NCBI GenBank assembly: GCA_013177805.1
Contig: JABLXU010000022.1
Span: forward strand, 62,001 to 126,000
Length of the DNA: 64,000 bases
Direction: 5' to 3'
Origin: Candidatus Omnitrophota bacterium
Lineage (GTDB): Bacteria; Hinthialibacterota; Hinthialibacteria; Hinthialibacterales; Hinthialibacteraceae
The notes beneath the pieces are model-generated. The model worked only from the letters and a program-made list of their open reading frames with translations, did no database searches and was not told the origin of the DNA. Positions 8,335 to 17,204 of the stretch are shown here, in pieces. Position 1 is the stretch's first letter. Every line of letters starts with the position of its first letter. The translations under genes were made by a program, and so were the position numbers.

Positions 8335-10662
8335 ATGTGCCATCGGATATCTCTCATGGCAACGGTCCCTCTCATCCTGTTTTGGAGTGCAGGATGGCCT
8401 TCCGCCCAACCGCTCGATGGGACTGACCTCTTGACACAAGAAGGAGACCTGCGCGCCCAAATGGTCGCGGGGATCGATCAATACCTGGTCCGCGCCACCG
8501 AAGAAACCGCCACGCGCCGCGCGGAACAATGGCAACGCGATTTCTCTTCCCCGGAAAATTACGGCATCTCCCTGGAACCGTACCGGGAGAAACTCCGCGC
8601 CATCCTGGGTGTCGTGGATGGCCGCGATCCGGTCCGCGTCGAACTGATCCACCCATTCTCACCAAGCGATTCCGGCTCATCCAGTCTTCCTTCCACCCAA
8701 CTGGCTGAAGGAGACAACTACACCATCTATGAAATCCGTTGGAACGTATTCCGCGGCGTGCAAGGGGAGGGCTTGCTGCTCGAACCACGGGAGCGGCCTA
8801 AGGCGAATCTTGTGGCCTTGCCCGATTGCGATTGGACGCCGGAGATGCTGTGCGGACTCGAGCCGGGCGTGCCCGCGGAGGCGCAATTTGCCCGCCGTCT
8901 CGCTGAAAACGGCTGCCGTGTGGTGATCCCTTTCTTGATCGGCCGGAGTAACGAAGGCAGTGGCATACCCGGCGGCCGCCAAAGCCGGCTGCCGAAGCGG
9001 GAATTCCTGTGGCGCGCGTTTTACGAAATGGGCCGGACCGTGGCGGGCCATGAGATCCAAAAAACCCTGTCCGTGATCGATTGGTTCACCGGCATGGATT
9101 CCTCCACGCCGATCGGCGTCATCGGTTACGGCGAAGGCGGGATGATCGCGTTCTACGCGGCGGCGCTGGATCCCAGGATCAGCGCGGCCGCCGTAAGCGG
9201 GTATTTCCAACCCCGGGAAAATCTGTGGAAGGAACCCATCTACCGCAATACGTGGTCGCTGCTGACGTTGTTCGGCGACGCGGAGATTGCCGGGATGATC
9301 GCCCCCCGGCCGCTGATCATCGAAAGCGGTGCCTATCCCCAAATCGTTCACCCTGCCCCTGGTGATCCGCAATCCGCAGGCCTTGCCCCAGGCGAGTTGA
9401 GAATTCCTGATCCCGATCAGGTAAAAAACGAAGTGGCGCGGGCGCGCGATTGGGTGAAGGACTTGCCGCCTCCCGCCCGAATTCATCACGTCGAAGGCCG
9501 TCCGGAGGAAACCGGAAAAGAGGAAACGCTGACATTATTTCTGCGCGAGTTAGGCTTCGAGGAGCCTCTCCGCGCGGAAGGCCAGCCGCCCCGGATCACC
9601 CGTCCAGGAACAAATCCGGACGAACGCGCAAGGCGGCAATATGTCCAATTGTATGAAGACGGGCAGGTTCTGACCCGCGACAGCGAATTCACCCGGGAAC
9701 TATTCTGGTCCAAGGCCGACCGTTCCAGCCAGGATGCCTTCGTGAAGAGCACCACGTGGTATCGCGAGTATTTCCAAAACGAGATCATCGGACCGCTGCC
9801 GGAACCTTCCTGGCCTCCCCATCCACGAACCCGGAAAATCTATGACACGCCCGCGTTCACAGGTTACGAGGTGATGCTGGATGTGTTCCCCGATGTGTTT
9901 GCCTACGGGATTCTCCTGCTGCCCAAAGATATTCAGCCAGGTGAAAAACGCCCCGTGGTGGTCTGCCAGCACGGATTGGAAGGACGGCCAACGGACGTGG
10001 CCGATCCGGACCATGAGAATCCTTATTACCATCAATTCGCCTGCCGCCTGGCCGAGCGGGGATTCATCACCTACGCGCCGCAGAATCCTTACGGCGGAGG
10101 CAACACGTTCCGCCAGGCGCTGCGCAAGGCCCAGCCGCTGAAACTGACTTTGTATTCCTTCATTCAACGCCAGCACGAAGTCACGTTGAACTGGCTCTCC
10201 AGCCTGCCCTGGGTGGATGCCGGCCGCATCGGCTTTTATGGACTCAGCTACGGCGGCAAGACCGCCATGCGCATTCCCGTGGTGATCCCCCACTATTGCC
10301 TATCGATCTGTTCGGCGGATTTCAACGAGTGGATTTGGAAAAACAACGACGCCCGGTTTCCGTATTGCTATCTGTGGACGGGCGAATACGACATGCCGGA
10401 ATTCAACCTGGGCAACACATTCAACTACGCTGAACTCAGCTGGCTCATTTTCCCCCGCCCCTTCATGGTGGAACGGGGACATGATGACGGAGTCGCCTCC
10501 GACGACTGGGTCGCCTACGAATACGCCAACACCCGCCGCTTGTATGTCAAAATGGGCCTCGCGGACCGGACCGAAATCGAATTCTTCGACGGCCCGCACT
10601 CCATTCACGGCGTGGGCACATTCCAGTTCTTGCATAAACATTTGCAGTGGCCGGCAAAATAA
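8335..10662 (+). CDS. Secreted tandem alpha/beta hydrolase, N-domain without nucleophile
   Basis: 775 aa with a Sec signal peptide (cleavage probably near PSAQ, about 22-25). Two alpha/beta hydrolase domains of the dienelactone hydrolase/acetyl-xylan-esterase-like type. The N-terminal domain has the elbow G264-Y-G-E-G-G, with Gly at the nucleophile position instead of Ser, so it is probably inactive. The C-terminal domain has an intact G-L-S638-Y-G-G elbow, an upstream oxyanion-type VVVCQHGLEG, and late Asp/His candidates (about 730-765; FFDGPHSIHG). Such proteins in carbohydrate-degrading bacteria are usually annotated as putative esterases; the substrate is unknown. The start ATG follows AGGAGG at 7 nt. 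It is convergent with the pseudopilin at 10740-11417, with 77 bp between them and no clear terminator. Confidence 0.85.
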   Translation: MCHRISLMATVPLILFWSAGWPSAQPLDGTDLLTQEGDLRAQMVAGIDQYLVRATEETATRRAEQWQRDFSSPENYGISLEPYREKLRAILGVVDGRDPVRVELIHPFSPSDSGSSSLPSTQLAEGDNYTIYEIRWNVFRGVQGEGLLLEPRERPKANLVALPDCDWTPEMLCGLEPGVPAEAQFARRLAENGCRVVIPFLIGRSNEGSGIPGGRQSRLPKREFLWRAFYEMGRTVAGHEIQKTLSVIDWFTGMDSSTPIGVIGYGEGGMIAFYAAALDPRISAAAVSGYFQPRENLWKEPIYRNTWSLLTLFGDAEIAGMIAPRPLIIESGAYPQIVHPAPGDPQSAGLAPGELRIPDPDQVKNEVARARDWVKDLPPPARIHHVEGRPEETGKEETLTLFLRELGFEEPLRAEGQPPRITRPGTNPDERARRQYVQLYEDGQVLTRDSEFTRELFWSKADRSSQDAFVKSTTWYREYFQNEIIGPLPEPSWPPHPRTRKIYDTPAFTGYEVMLDVFPDVFAYGILLLPKDIQPGEKRPVVVCQHGLEGRPTDVADPDHENPYYHQFACRLAERGFITYAPQNPYGGGNTFRQALRKAQPLKLTLYSFIQRQHEVTLNWLSSLPWVDAGRIGFYGLSYGGKTAMRIPVVIPHYCLSICSADFNEWIWKNNDARFPYCYLWTGEYDMPEFNLGNTFNYAELSWLIFPRPFMVERGHDDGVASDDWVAYEYANTRRLYVKMGLADRTEIEFFDGPHSIHGVGTFQFLHKHLQWPAK

Positions 10663-10739
10663 GAAAGGAAGAATTGCCTATCTACAAATGATTTACAATC
10701 TCTTTTCCTGGCGGCAGCCGTCCGGTACGACTCCCAGGA

Positions 10740-11417
10740 TCAGCTCCGGCCGCCCAGGGGATTGACACGCACCGGGCCGCCGCCAGACCGCATCATAATG
10801 TCGCCGATGCTTACCAAGCCGTTGGAGGTGTCATACGGGATTCCATAGCGGATTCCGTTGCTGCCGCCGTACATTTTTTCCGCGGCCGGGGCGAAGGCCA
10901 TCAGCATATAGTCTCCCTCTTTCAACTGGGGTTCGTACCGCGTATCCCCATAATCGGTCCCGGGGGTTTGGGGATCATTATCGGCGTAATAGTACACATC
11001 ATTGCCGGCGAGTCCGAAACGCTCCGAATGGCCACCCGACTCTGCCCGTAAAATGCTGGGGCTGAAGGGATCGCGCGGAATGGAGGACATATAAGCCACC
11101 GGGCTGGTCAGAGGCGCCAAGACATGAATCTGCCGCCGCGTGGCTTCCGGCTCGTCCCCCACACCGTTGAACACCTCCCGGATGCGTTTGTATCCCCAGT
11201 CGCTGCCGCTGTCATCCCAAAAATCCACAAGAAGGACACCCTTGTCGAGACGCAATTGTTCGATCGCCGTGAGGGTGGAGCGCATGTCCGCGTACGAACG
11301 CGCCACTTTCGCCCGGATCTGAGCGTTCAGAAAATTGGGGACCGCGATCGCCGCTAAAATCCCGATGATGGCCACCACGATGAGCAGTTCAATCAGGGTA
11401 AAACCGGACCTTTTCAT
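10740..11417 (-). CDS. Type II secretion/type IV pilin-like pseudopilin (copy 1)
   Basis: 225 aa from the ATG at 11415-11417, chosen because GGAGG lies 9 nt upstream and the short leader MKRSG then precedes F-T-L-I-E-L-L. Prepilin peptidase would cut G5/F6, and Glu at +5 is present. A hydrophobic N-terminal helix (about 6-27) ends in PNFLNAQIRAK. The body has AIEQLRLDKG, LTSPVAYMSSIP-DPF and a C-terminal NGLVSIGDI motif shared with two other copies in this window (49586-50254 and 55905-56507). It resembles GspG-type major pseudopilins, but no secretion ATPase, inner-membrane platform or prepilin peptidase is nearby. It is monocistronic. It is probably assembled into a pseudopilus or displayed on the envelope; its role is unknown. 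Confidence 0.88.
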   Translation of the reverse strand: MKRSGFTLIELLIVVAIIGILAAIAVPNFLNAQIRAKVARSYADMRSTLTAIEQLRLDKGVLLVDFWDDSGSDWGYKRIREVFNGVGDEPEATRRQIHVLAPLTSPVAYMSSIPRDPFSPSILRAESGGHSERFGLAGNDVYYYADNDPQTPGTDYGDTRYEPQLKEGDYMLMAFAPAAEKMYGGSNGIRYGIPYDTSNGLVSIGDIMMRSGGGPVRVNPLGGRS

Positions 11418-11681
11418 GACTCGAGATTCCTCCACACGCGCTTGCCGCGCTTGACTCTCCTCCTTCTCCAATGCGAGGAAATTTAAATCTCACTCTACTC
11501 CCTTTTCTCCGGCAATTCAATCCGTTGTTCTGTGTAATGATTCTTTTATCTCCAGTCTGGCATTTGCCGGGCGGGATGTATTCAGGAACTGGGAATTGTG
11601 ATAGGTTAGGGGATGAAAAACGGAAGCAATCCAGCCTGGATTTGACTGAGTGGCACGAACTCAAAATGGAGGGATGAATTC

Positions 11682-13046
11682 ATGGTATTTTTGAAACGAT
11701 CGGATCAACCCAGCCGCCGGATGTTCTTGAAGGCAGCGGGCGCGGCGGGTATTCTCACCGGTATGTCCCGTTATGCCCTGGAAGAAGAAATCGAATACGC
11801 GGGACAGAACGTCAACCGCCATTCCCGGCCTTCCGAATTGAAAATCACCGATTTGCGGGTGGCCGTGTTGCGGGACGCGCCCATGCGTTGCCCTCTCCTG
11901 CGGATCGACACCAACCAGGGGATTTCCGGGCTGGGCGAAGTGCGGGACGGCGCGTCCGAACGCTACGCCTTGTTCCTCAAAAGCCGTATCTTGGGGGAAA
12001 ATCCCTGCAACGTCGAGAAAATCTTCAAGAAAATCAAGCAATTCGGATTCCACGGGCGGCAGGGCGGCGGCGTCTCCGGCGTGGAAATGGCGCTTTGGGA
12101 CCTCGCGGGCAAGGCCTATGGCGTTCCCGTCTATCAACTCCTCGGAGGCAAATACCGGGACCGCATCCGCATGTATTGCGACACGCCCGGCCGGCGGGAT
12201 CCCAAGGAATTCGCCGCCGAGATGAAAAAGCGCGTGGCGTTGGGCTATACTTACCTCAAAATGGACTTAGGGATCAACCTGCTGCGGGACATCCCCAACA
12301 CCGTTACCCAGCCCCGCGACCTGGAGAATTACAACAACACCAAACATCCCTTCACGGGAATCGAAATCACACCCAAGGGAATCCAAATCCTGGCTGAGTT
12401 TGTCCAAGCCATCCGGGAAGAAGTCGGATATGAACTACCCCTGGCGGCGGACCATTTCGGCCATATTGGCGTGAACAGCTGCATCAAACTGGGCAAGGCG
12501 CTGGAACCCTATCAGATGGCCTGGCTGGAAGACATGATCCCCTGGGAATACACGGACCTGTGGAAAACCATCACGGATTCAATCGATGTGCCCACGCTCA
12601 CCGGCGAGGACATCTATCTGAAGGAAGAATTCATCAAACTGATCGACGCGCACGCTGTGGACATGATCCATCCCGATCTGGCCACCGCCGGCGGCATCCT
12701 GGAAACCAAGAAGATCGGCGATTACGCGGAGGAAAAGGGCGTGGCAATGGCTATGCACTTCGCGGGATCTCCGGTCTCCGGCATGGCCAACGTGCACTGC
12801 GCGGCGGCGACACAGAACTTCATTGCCCTGGAAAACCACTCCGTCGATGTCCCCTGGTGGGATGATCTGGTCGAAGGCGTTCCCAAACCCATCGTGCAGC
12901 AGGGTTACATTCCCGTGCCTGAAACACCTGGCCTGGGTGTCGAACTGAATGACGAAGTGGTCAAGCAGCATCTGCGGGGATCGGACTATTTCGCCCCGAC
13001 CCCGGAATGGGACCGGATCCGGTCGCACGACCGTCTGTGGAGCTGA
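11682..13046 (+). CDS. Tat-exported enolase-superfamily (mandelate racemase-like) enzyme
   Basis: 454 aa. Twin-Arg signal at 12-28 (SRRMFLKAAGAAGIL). Enolase-superfamily capping domain (about 52-170) and barrel. Metal-ligand candidates are D257 (AADHFG), E283 (WLEDMIP) and E309 (TGED). D332 (IHPDL) and H359 (AMHFAGSP) match the Asp-His dyad of the mandelate racemase subgroup. The usual K-x-K second-strand motif reads K193-M-D195, so the base opposite the dyad is altered. It probably dehydrates or epimerises a sugar acid, but outside the cytoplasm, which is unusual. SD GGAGGG precedes the ATG. It is followed after 15 bp by the exported RraA-family gene, clearly one operon. Confidence 0.9.
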   Translation: MVFLKRSDQPSRRMFLKAAGAAGILTGMSRYALEEEIEYAGQNVNRHSRPSELKITDLRVAVLRDAPMRCPLLRIDTNQGISGLGEVRDGASERYALFLKSRILGENPCNVEKIFKKIKQFGFHGRQGGGVSGVEMALWDLAGKAYGVPVYQLLGGKYRDRIRMYCDTPGRRDPKEFAAEMKKRVALGYTYLKMDLGINLLRDIPNTVTQPRDLENYNNTKHPFTGIEITPKGIQILAEFVQAIREEVGYELPLAADHFGHIGVNSCIKLGKALEPYQMAWLEDMIPWEYTDLWKTITDSIDVPTLTGEDIYLKEEFIKLIDAHAVDMIHPDLATAGGILETKKIGDYAEEKGVAMAMHFAGSPVSGMANVHCAAATQNFIALENHSVDVPWWDDLVEGVPKPIVQQGYIPVPETPGLGVELNDEVVKQHLRGSDYFAPTPEWDRIRSHDRLWS

Positions 13047-13061
13047 GAAGGAGAATTAAGG

Positions 13062-13943
13062 ATGACAAAACGAACTATATGCTTCGTGGCGGGCTTGGTC
13101 ATGGCATGGCCGCTTTTCGCTCAGGCCCAATATGGCACTTTCACCAAGGAACAACGGATTCTCTTCACCCGGCAGAATCCCTACCCGCGTTTTGAGGACG
13201 GGCGCCCCCGCGTGCCGGACGAAATCCTCGAGCGGATGAAACAAGTCACCATCGAGGAAGCGTGGGAAGTGCTCCGCTCACACCGGTACAACTCTCAATT
13301 CGAAGGCGGGTGGCTCAACCTGCATCCGGACCGGGTGCTGGTGGGGCGGGCGGTGACCGCTTCGTTCATGCCCCTGCGGCCTGACGTGGATGAGGTGACG
13401 CGTGAATTAGGCCGGAACGATAATCAAATCGGCCCGCAAAATTCATGGGTCATCGACACGCTGGTGGAAAACGACGTGATCGTCGTGGACCTCTTCGGCA
13501 AAATCGAACAGGGGACCTTCGCCGGCGACAACCTGGCCACCTCGATCTATGCCAAAAGCAAAACCGGCATGGTGGTGGACGGCGCAGTCCGCGACATCGA
13601 CGGGATTATGGAAATCCCCGGTTTCAACGGATTTGTGCGGGGCCTCGATCCCTCGGGCATCGCGGGCGTAACACTGATGGGGATCAACATTCCCATCCGG
13701 ATCGGCAAAGTCACCGTCATGCCCGGCGACGTGGTGCTGGGACGGCGGGAAGGGGTGATTTTCATCCCCCCGCATCTCGCGCAAGAGGTGGTGGAACGGT
13801 CGGAAAACACCCGCCTGCGCGATGAGTTCGGCCACCAGCGCCTGCGCGAGGGCATATACACACCCGGCCAGATTGATGTCCGCTGGACTCCCGAAATCCA
13901 AGCCGACTTCGAACAGTGGAAAAAAGAGCGGGAGAAAAAATAA
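13062..13943 (+). CDS. Exported RraA-family (HMG/CHA aldolase-like) protein
   Basis: 293 aa with a Sec signal peptide (1 to about 22, ending AQAQ). The rest is an RraA/dimethylmenaquinone-methyltransferase-like fold. It keeps the glycine-rich FAGDNLAT (153-160) and R177-D178 in DGAVRDIDG, the pyruvate aldolase signature of HMG/CHA aldolases, plus MPGDVVLGRREGVIFIPP. Family members are normally about 160-240 aa and cytoplasmic; this one has an N-terminal extension of about 60 residues after the signal. Known RraA proteins either cleave 4-hydroxy-4-methyl-2-oxoglutarate-type acids, decarboxylate oxaloacetate or bind RNase E; the retained R-D motif and export argue for catalysis. It is translated just after the Tat-exported enolase-superfamily enzyme (SD AAGGAG, 15 bp gap), so a two-step conversion of an acid sugar is the likely job. 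Confidence 0.85.
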   Translation: MTKRTICFVAGLVMAWPLFAQAQYGTFTKEQRILFTRQNPYPRFEDGRPRVPDEILERMKQVTIEEAWEVLRSHRYNSQFEGGWLNLHPDRVLVGRAVTASFMPLRPDVDEVTRELGRNDNQIGPQNSWVIDTLVENDVIVVDLFGKIEQGTFAGDNLATSIYAKSKTGMVVDGAVRDIDGIMEIPGFNGFVRGLDPSGIAGVTLMGINIPIRIGKVTVMPGDVVLGRREGVIFIPPHLAQEVVERSENTRLRDEFGHQRLREGIYTPGQIDVRWTPEIQADFEQWKKEREKK

Positions 13944-14070
13944 GAAATCGAAAAAATAGGGAATCTTTCATAGGAAATTTTAAACACGAATTGGCCGCAG
14001 GCCCTCCGTTACGCGGTTTATGCTCATTCGTAGAACGAAGGCCAGAGTTAGGACCGTTTTTCGCTTTCTT

Positions 14071-15861
14071 CTAATGCACCCAGGAATCCCGCACCCCGGT
14101 GGGAGGGCCGGGAACAGGCCGCAGCCAATCCTCACGGATTTGCCATTCGAGAGGCGAGACCTCCGGGGCTTCCACAATCTCATATGGCACAAAAATGGGA
14201 TTTTCCGGAGGTTGGAACAAGGACCGCGGATCCAGATCCAACTTCTGGATTTGATCTGAGAAGGTCTTGGGATTGATTTCCCATAGCAAATCAGAAAAGG
14301 GCCATTGCTCTTCCCAAAACAAATCCCACGACATGGGGGACACGGAGAAGAGCGTTTCCGCCGAACGGGCTTGGCCCTGAGGCTTCAGCAAAAGGCCCGC
14401 ATGGGCCAAGAACGTTTCGAAGGGGATATCCCCCGTGGTGGCGATCCAATCCTGGTAAAACGCTTGCCAATCGGAACCGGTGGTGTCGGCCAGGGCTTGA
14501 AGCACATCCGCGGTGGTGAAGCCGCGCCCGGGGGCGTAATAGGATTCCGCCGGGGCTTGGCCATAGGTCCGTTGATACAGCAATTGGAAGAAATCCTCAA
14601 AGGTCTTCTGGTTACCGGTGCGATGGCGGATTTCCAAGTCGAGACAGACGCCGATCAACTCGCCAGACAGGTAATAACTCACCCAGGTTTGGTTCCAATC
14701 CGATTGGCTGGCCGCCAGATTCACGGGCGTAAGCCACGTGTCGAAACTCGCCGACTCCGGGCTGCGTTCGTAGATCCCCGGGGAGAACCGGAATGTGGAA
14801 ATGTTGGACGCCAGGCGGGCGTAGAGTTGTGGCCTGTTCCATAGACCGCAACGCACCATGATCAGATCCGCCAGGTAGTTGGTCAGGCCTTCGGCGAACC
14901 ACAACAGGGAAGTGTATGTTTCCCGGGTATAATCGAACGGTCCCAGCCCCTGGGGACGCAGGCGTTTGACGTTCCAGGCGTGGGCCAGTTCATGCGCCGT
15001 GACCCATAAGGTCAAATCCATGGCCGCGCCGGTCTCACTCAAGGGGTGGCGGCGGGTCATCTGGCATCCGTTGAAATGTTCCATACCCACCGACGTGGGC
15101 GTATCAGGCAAAAATTGGAAGAAGAACGTATACCGGGGCGTGTCCAGCGGTCCCAGCATGGCTTCCGTGGTTTCTTGCATGGCCCGGATTTTTTGAACAA
15201 AGGCCGGAATCAGCGAGGCCTCCGTGTTGGGTTTCAAAATACAGACCCGGTACTCGGTATTCGCGGAGGAGAAGGATTCCACATAAAAATCCCCCAGCTG
15301 CGCCAATTCATCGATGAGGAGATCATAATTCGGAAATCGAAACCGGGTCTGGCCGGGATCGCCCGCGCTGGAGAGGATTTGCCACCCGGCCGGAACGGTG
15401 ATTTCCAGCGTAACCGGTTGGTCCTTATGCCCCACGGCGTACATGTAGAGGCTGCTGCCCGCCAGCAAGGCATGATAGTCGTTCACTTGCGAGTACGCGC
15501 CGTTGAGGATATTGGCATACACTTTATACCGCGCCGTGATCTTCGATGCGCCCCGCGTGGCCACCCGCCAGGTATGCTTGTCAATCTTTTCATAGGTCAA
15601 TGGCCCGGCCAGGCTTTCCGCCGAAAAACCGCTCACCATCCGGGCGAAATCGAGAATCAGATACAAGCCGGGAGACCAGGCGGGCAATTGCAGATCTAAA
15701 ATCTCTTGATCTAGTCCATCCAGGTCAATTTGAACATGAACGTAATGATTGGACGGATCGGGCAAAGAAATCCGGTAGGCAATATCCAGCGCAGGCGAAC
15801 CAAGCGGTTGGAGGCCGATGAACAGGAACCACGGAAGCAGCCGCCACGGTTTCATGTTCAT
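14071..15861 (-). CDS. M61-family (glycyl aminopeptidase-like) secreted metallopeptidase
   Basis: 596 aa from the ATG at 15859-15861, with GGGAGG 5 nt upstream; the frame is open for 24 more codons upstream. Signal peptide at about 1-25 (ends GSPA). N-terminal beta domain (about 26-180), then the catalytic domain with zinc motif H290-E-L-A-H294 and third ligand E324 (WFAEGLTNY). The preceding VGMEHFNG (258-265) is the substrate-binding element typical of M61 peptidases. No C-terminal PDZ domain is apparent, although many M61 enzymes have one. It probably removes N-terminal residues from peptides in the periplasm. It is convergent with the RraA gene. Confidence 0.88.
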   Translation of the reverse strand: MNMKPWRLLPWFLFIGLQPLGSPALDIAYRISLPDPSNHYVHVQIDLDGLDQEILDLQLPAWSPGLYLILDFARMVSGFSAESLAGPLTYEKIDKHTWRVATRGASKITARYKVYANILNGAYSQVNDYHALLAGSSLYMYAVGHKDQPVTLEITVPAGWQILSSAGDPGQTRFRFPNYDLLIDELAQLGDFYVESFSSANTEYRVCILKPNTEASLIPAFVQKIRAMQETTEAMLGPLDTPRYTFFFQFLPDTPTSVGMEHFNGCQMTRRHPLSETGAAMDLTLWVTAHELAHAWNVKRLRPQGLGPFDYTRETYTSLLWFAEGLTNYLADLIMVRCGLWNRPQLYARLASNISTFRFSPGIYERSPESASFDTWLTPVNLAASQSDWNQTWVSYYLSGELIGVCLDLEIRHRTGNQKTFEDFFQLLYQRTYGQAPAESYYAPGRGFTTADVLQALADTTGSDWQAFYQDWIATTGDIPFETFLAHAGLLLKPQGQARSAETLFSVSPMSWDLFWEEQWPFSDLLWEINPKTFSDQIQKLDLDPRSLFQPPENPIFVPYEIVEAPEVSPLEWQIREDWLRPVPGPPTGVRDSWVH

Positions 15862-15901
15862 TCCAGCCTCCCAGCTGAACCAGGTACGATCTGATTTTAA
15901 T

Positions 15902-16303
15902 TTATTTGGTCCAGTAGTCGAGGACAAACACATCCTTGATCAACCCGCTAAGGGATTTACCGAACTCTTTGTGAGCGGGATGAGGCAAGTAGGCGTCGCG
16001 GTCCTTGGCGCTCTTGAAAGTCAACACAAAGCAATGGGTGAATCCCTTGTCGAGGCCTTCGGGACTGACATTGGTGCCCCACTCGATATCGACAATGAAA
16101 GGGATTTGATTGGGCAGATCCAGGAACGCGTCCACCACGCCTTGGACCTGTTCCGGCTTGGCGTTCTCCTGAAACGCGAAACACACCACATGGCGCAGCA
16201 ACCCGTTCTGTTCCTTATGGAAATCGGGATTGTCGGCCGCGAAAGCCAACGCGAGCACGCCACACACAACCAGGAAGGGAAACATCCATTTCATTCGGTT
16301 CAT
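15902..16303 (-). CDS. Secreted Dabb-domain (stress-responsive alpha/beta barrel) protein
   Basis: 133 aa. Signal peptide 1 to about 22 (ends AFAA). A single Dabb domain follows: LLRHVVCFAFQ at the first strand, a central helix (QVQGVVDAFLDLP), FTHCFVLTFKSAKDRDAYLPHPAH and a C-terminal strand VFVLDYW. The conserved strand-1 His (RHVV) and the YLPHPAH motif are retained. Dabb proteins are dimeric ferredoxin-like barrels with varied roles; no function can be assigned. It sits 40 bp upstream of the M61 peptidase on the same strand, so the two may be co-transcribed. SD GGAGAG. Confidence 0.88.
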   Translation of the reverse strand: MNRMKWMFPFLVVCGVLALAFAADNPDFHKEQNGLLRHVVCFAFQENAKPEQVQGVVDAFLDLPNQIPFIVDIEWGTNVSPEGLDKGFTHCFVLTFKSAKDRDAYLPHPAHKEFGKSLSGLIKDVFVLDYWTK

Positions 16304-16413
16304 TGGATCACTCTCCGTTCATCCGGTAAAAAATCGGCCGGAGTACCGGCACTGCGGTGGAGCCAACCTACCATTTTTCCTTGGACCAGGCAAGCGGGAT
16401 CCGTACTTGAAAC

Positions 16414-17142
16414 TTACCCCCGTGGCGGCCGGTCCAAGCGCAAAAACAAGCAGCGCGCGACCACCCGGGCGATGCGCCACGAATCCATCAATGGCCGCCA
16501 GGATGAACGCAGCGAGGATTCAGGAGTATAGATGCACTGGATATCCACTTCCTCGATCCGCATCCCCATTTTGTGGGCCAAGAGCACGGCCTCGGTCTCC
16601 AACGCGAACCGGGTGGAGGAAAACCAGGGGAGCAAACGTTCCAGCGCGGATCGGGTGTAAAGCCGGTAACCGGATTGGATATCCCGGACCCGGCAACCGG
16701 ACAGCCTTGCGATCAGTTTGGAGGAATATTTATTCGACCAACGGCGCAAGGGGGGGCTGACCGGCTGGTTGAAATCCCGCCGCCCGATCACCAGATCGGC
16801 CTGGGTTTCGCGGTGCCGGACCAGCAGGCGGGGGAGATCGGCGGGATCATGCTGCCCATCGCTGTCGAGAGTGGCCACCAAATGACCATCGAAATTCGCC
16901 AAGAGATACTCGAATCCCGCGATCAACGCCGCACCCTTGCCCCGGTTATCCGGCCATCCCAAAATTGACGTCCCGGACCGCGCCAGGATCTCAGCGGTAT
17001 CGTCCGTGCTGCCGTCGTTCACCGTAACGATAATCCGGGCATACGGGCGGCATCCCTCCACGACCGCCAGAATCGACCGGCCGCAGTTGTAGCAGGGAAT
17101 CAACACGGCAATGGAATCGGGATCATGACAGTTTTCGGTCAT
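16414..17142 (-). CDS. Family 2 glycosyltransferase (DPM-synthase-like)
   Basis: 242 aa from the ATG at 17140-17142; an upstream TTG at 17175 is in frame but neither start has a clear SD. GT-A fold: AVLIPCYNCG at the start, VNDGSTDDT, the D-S-D metal motif in ATLDSDGQHD, and a C-terminal QSGYRLYTRSALE as in dolichyl/undecaprenyl-phosphate mannose synthase-like enzymes. No C-terminal TM helices, so cytosolic or peripheral. It may make the lipid-linked sugar donor for the GT-C-like enzymes at 41.5 and 44.7 kb, though that link is inference. Confidence 0.9.
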   Translation of the reverse strand: MTENCHDPDSIAVLIPCYNCGRSILAVVEGCRPYARIIVTVNDGSTDDTAEILARSGTSILGWPDNRGKGAALIAGFEYLLANFDGHLVATLDSDGQHDPADLPRLLVRHRETQADLVIGRRDFNQPVSPPLRRWSNKYSSKLIARLSGCRVRDIQSGYRLYTRSALERLLPWFSSTRFALETEAVLLAHKMGMRIEEVDIQCIYTPESSLRSSWRPLMDSWRIARVVARCLFLRLDRPPRG

Positions 17143-17204
17143 AAGGCATTGTAAGGGATTTTGCTTATGGCGCAATCACCGGATTAGGCCGGGACAACGG
17201 TGTT

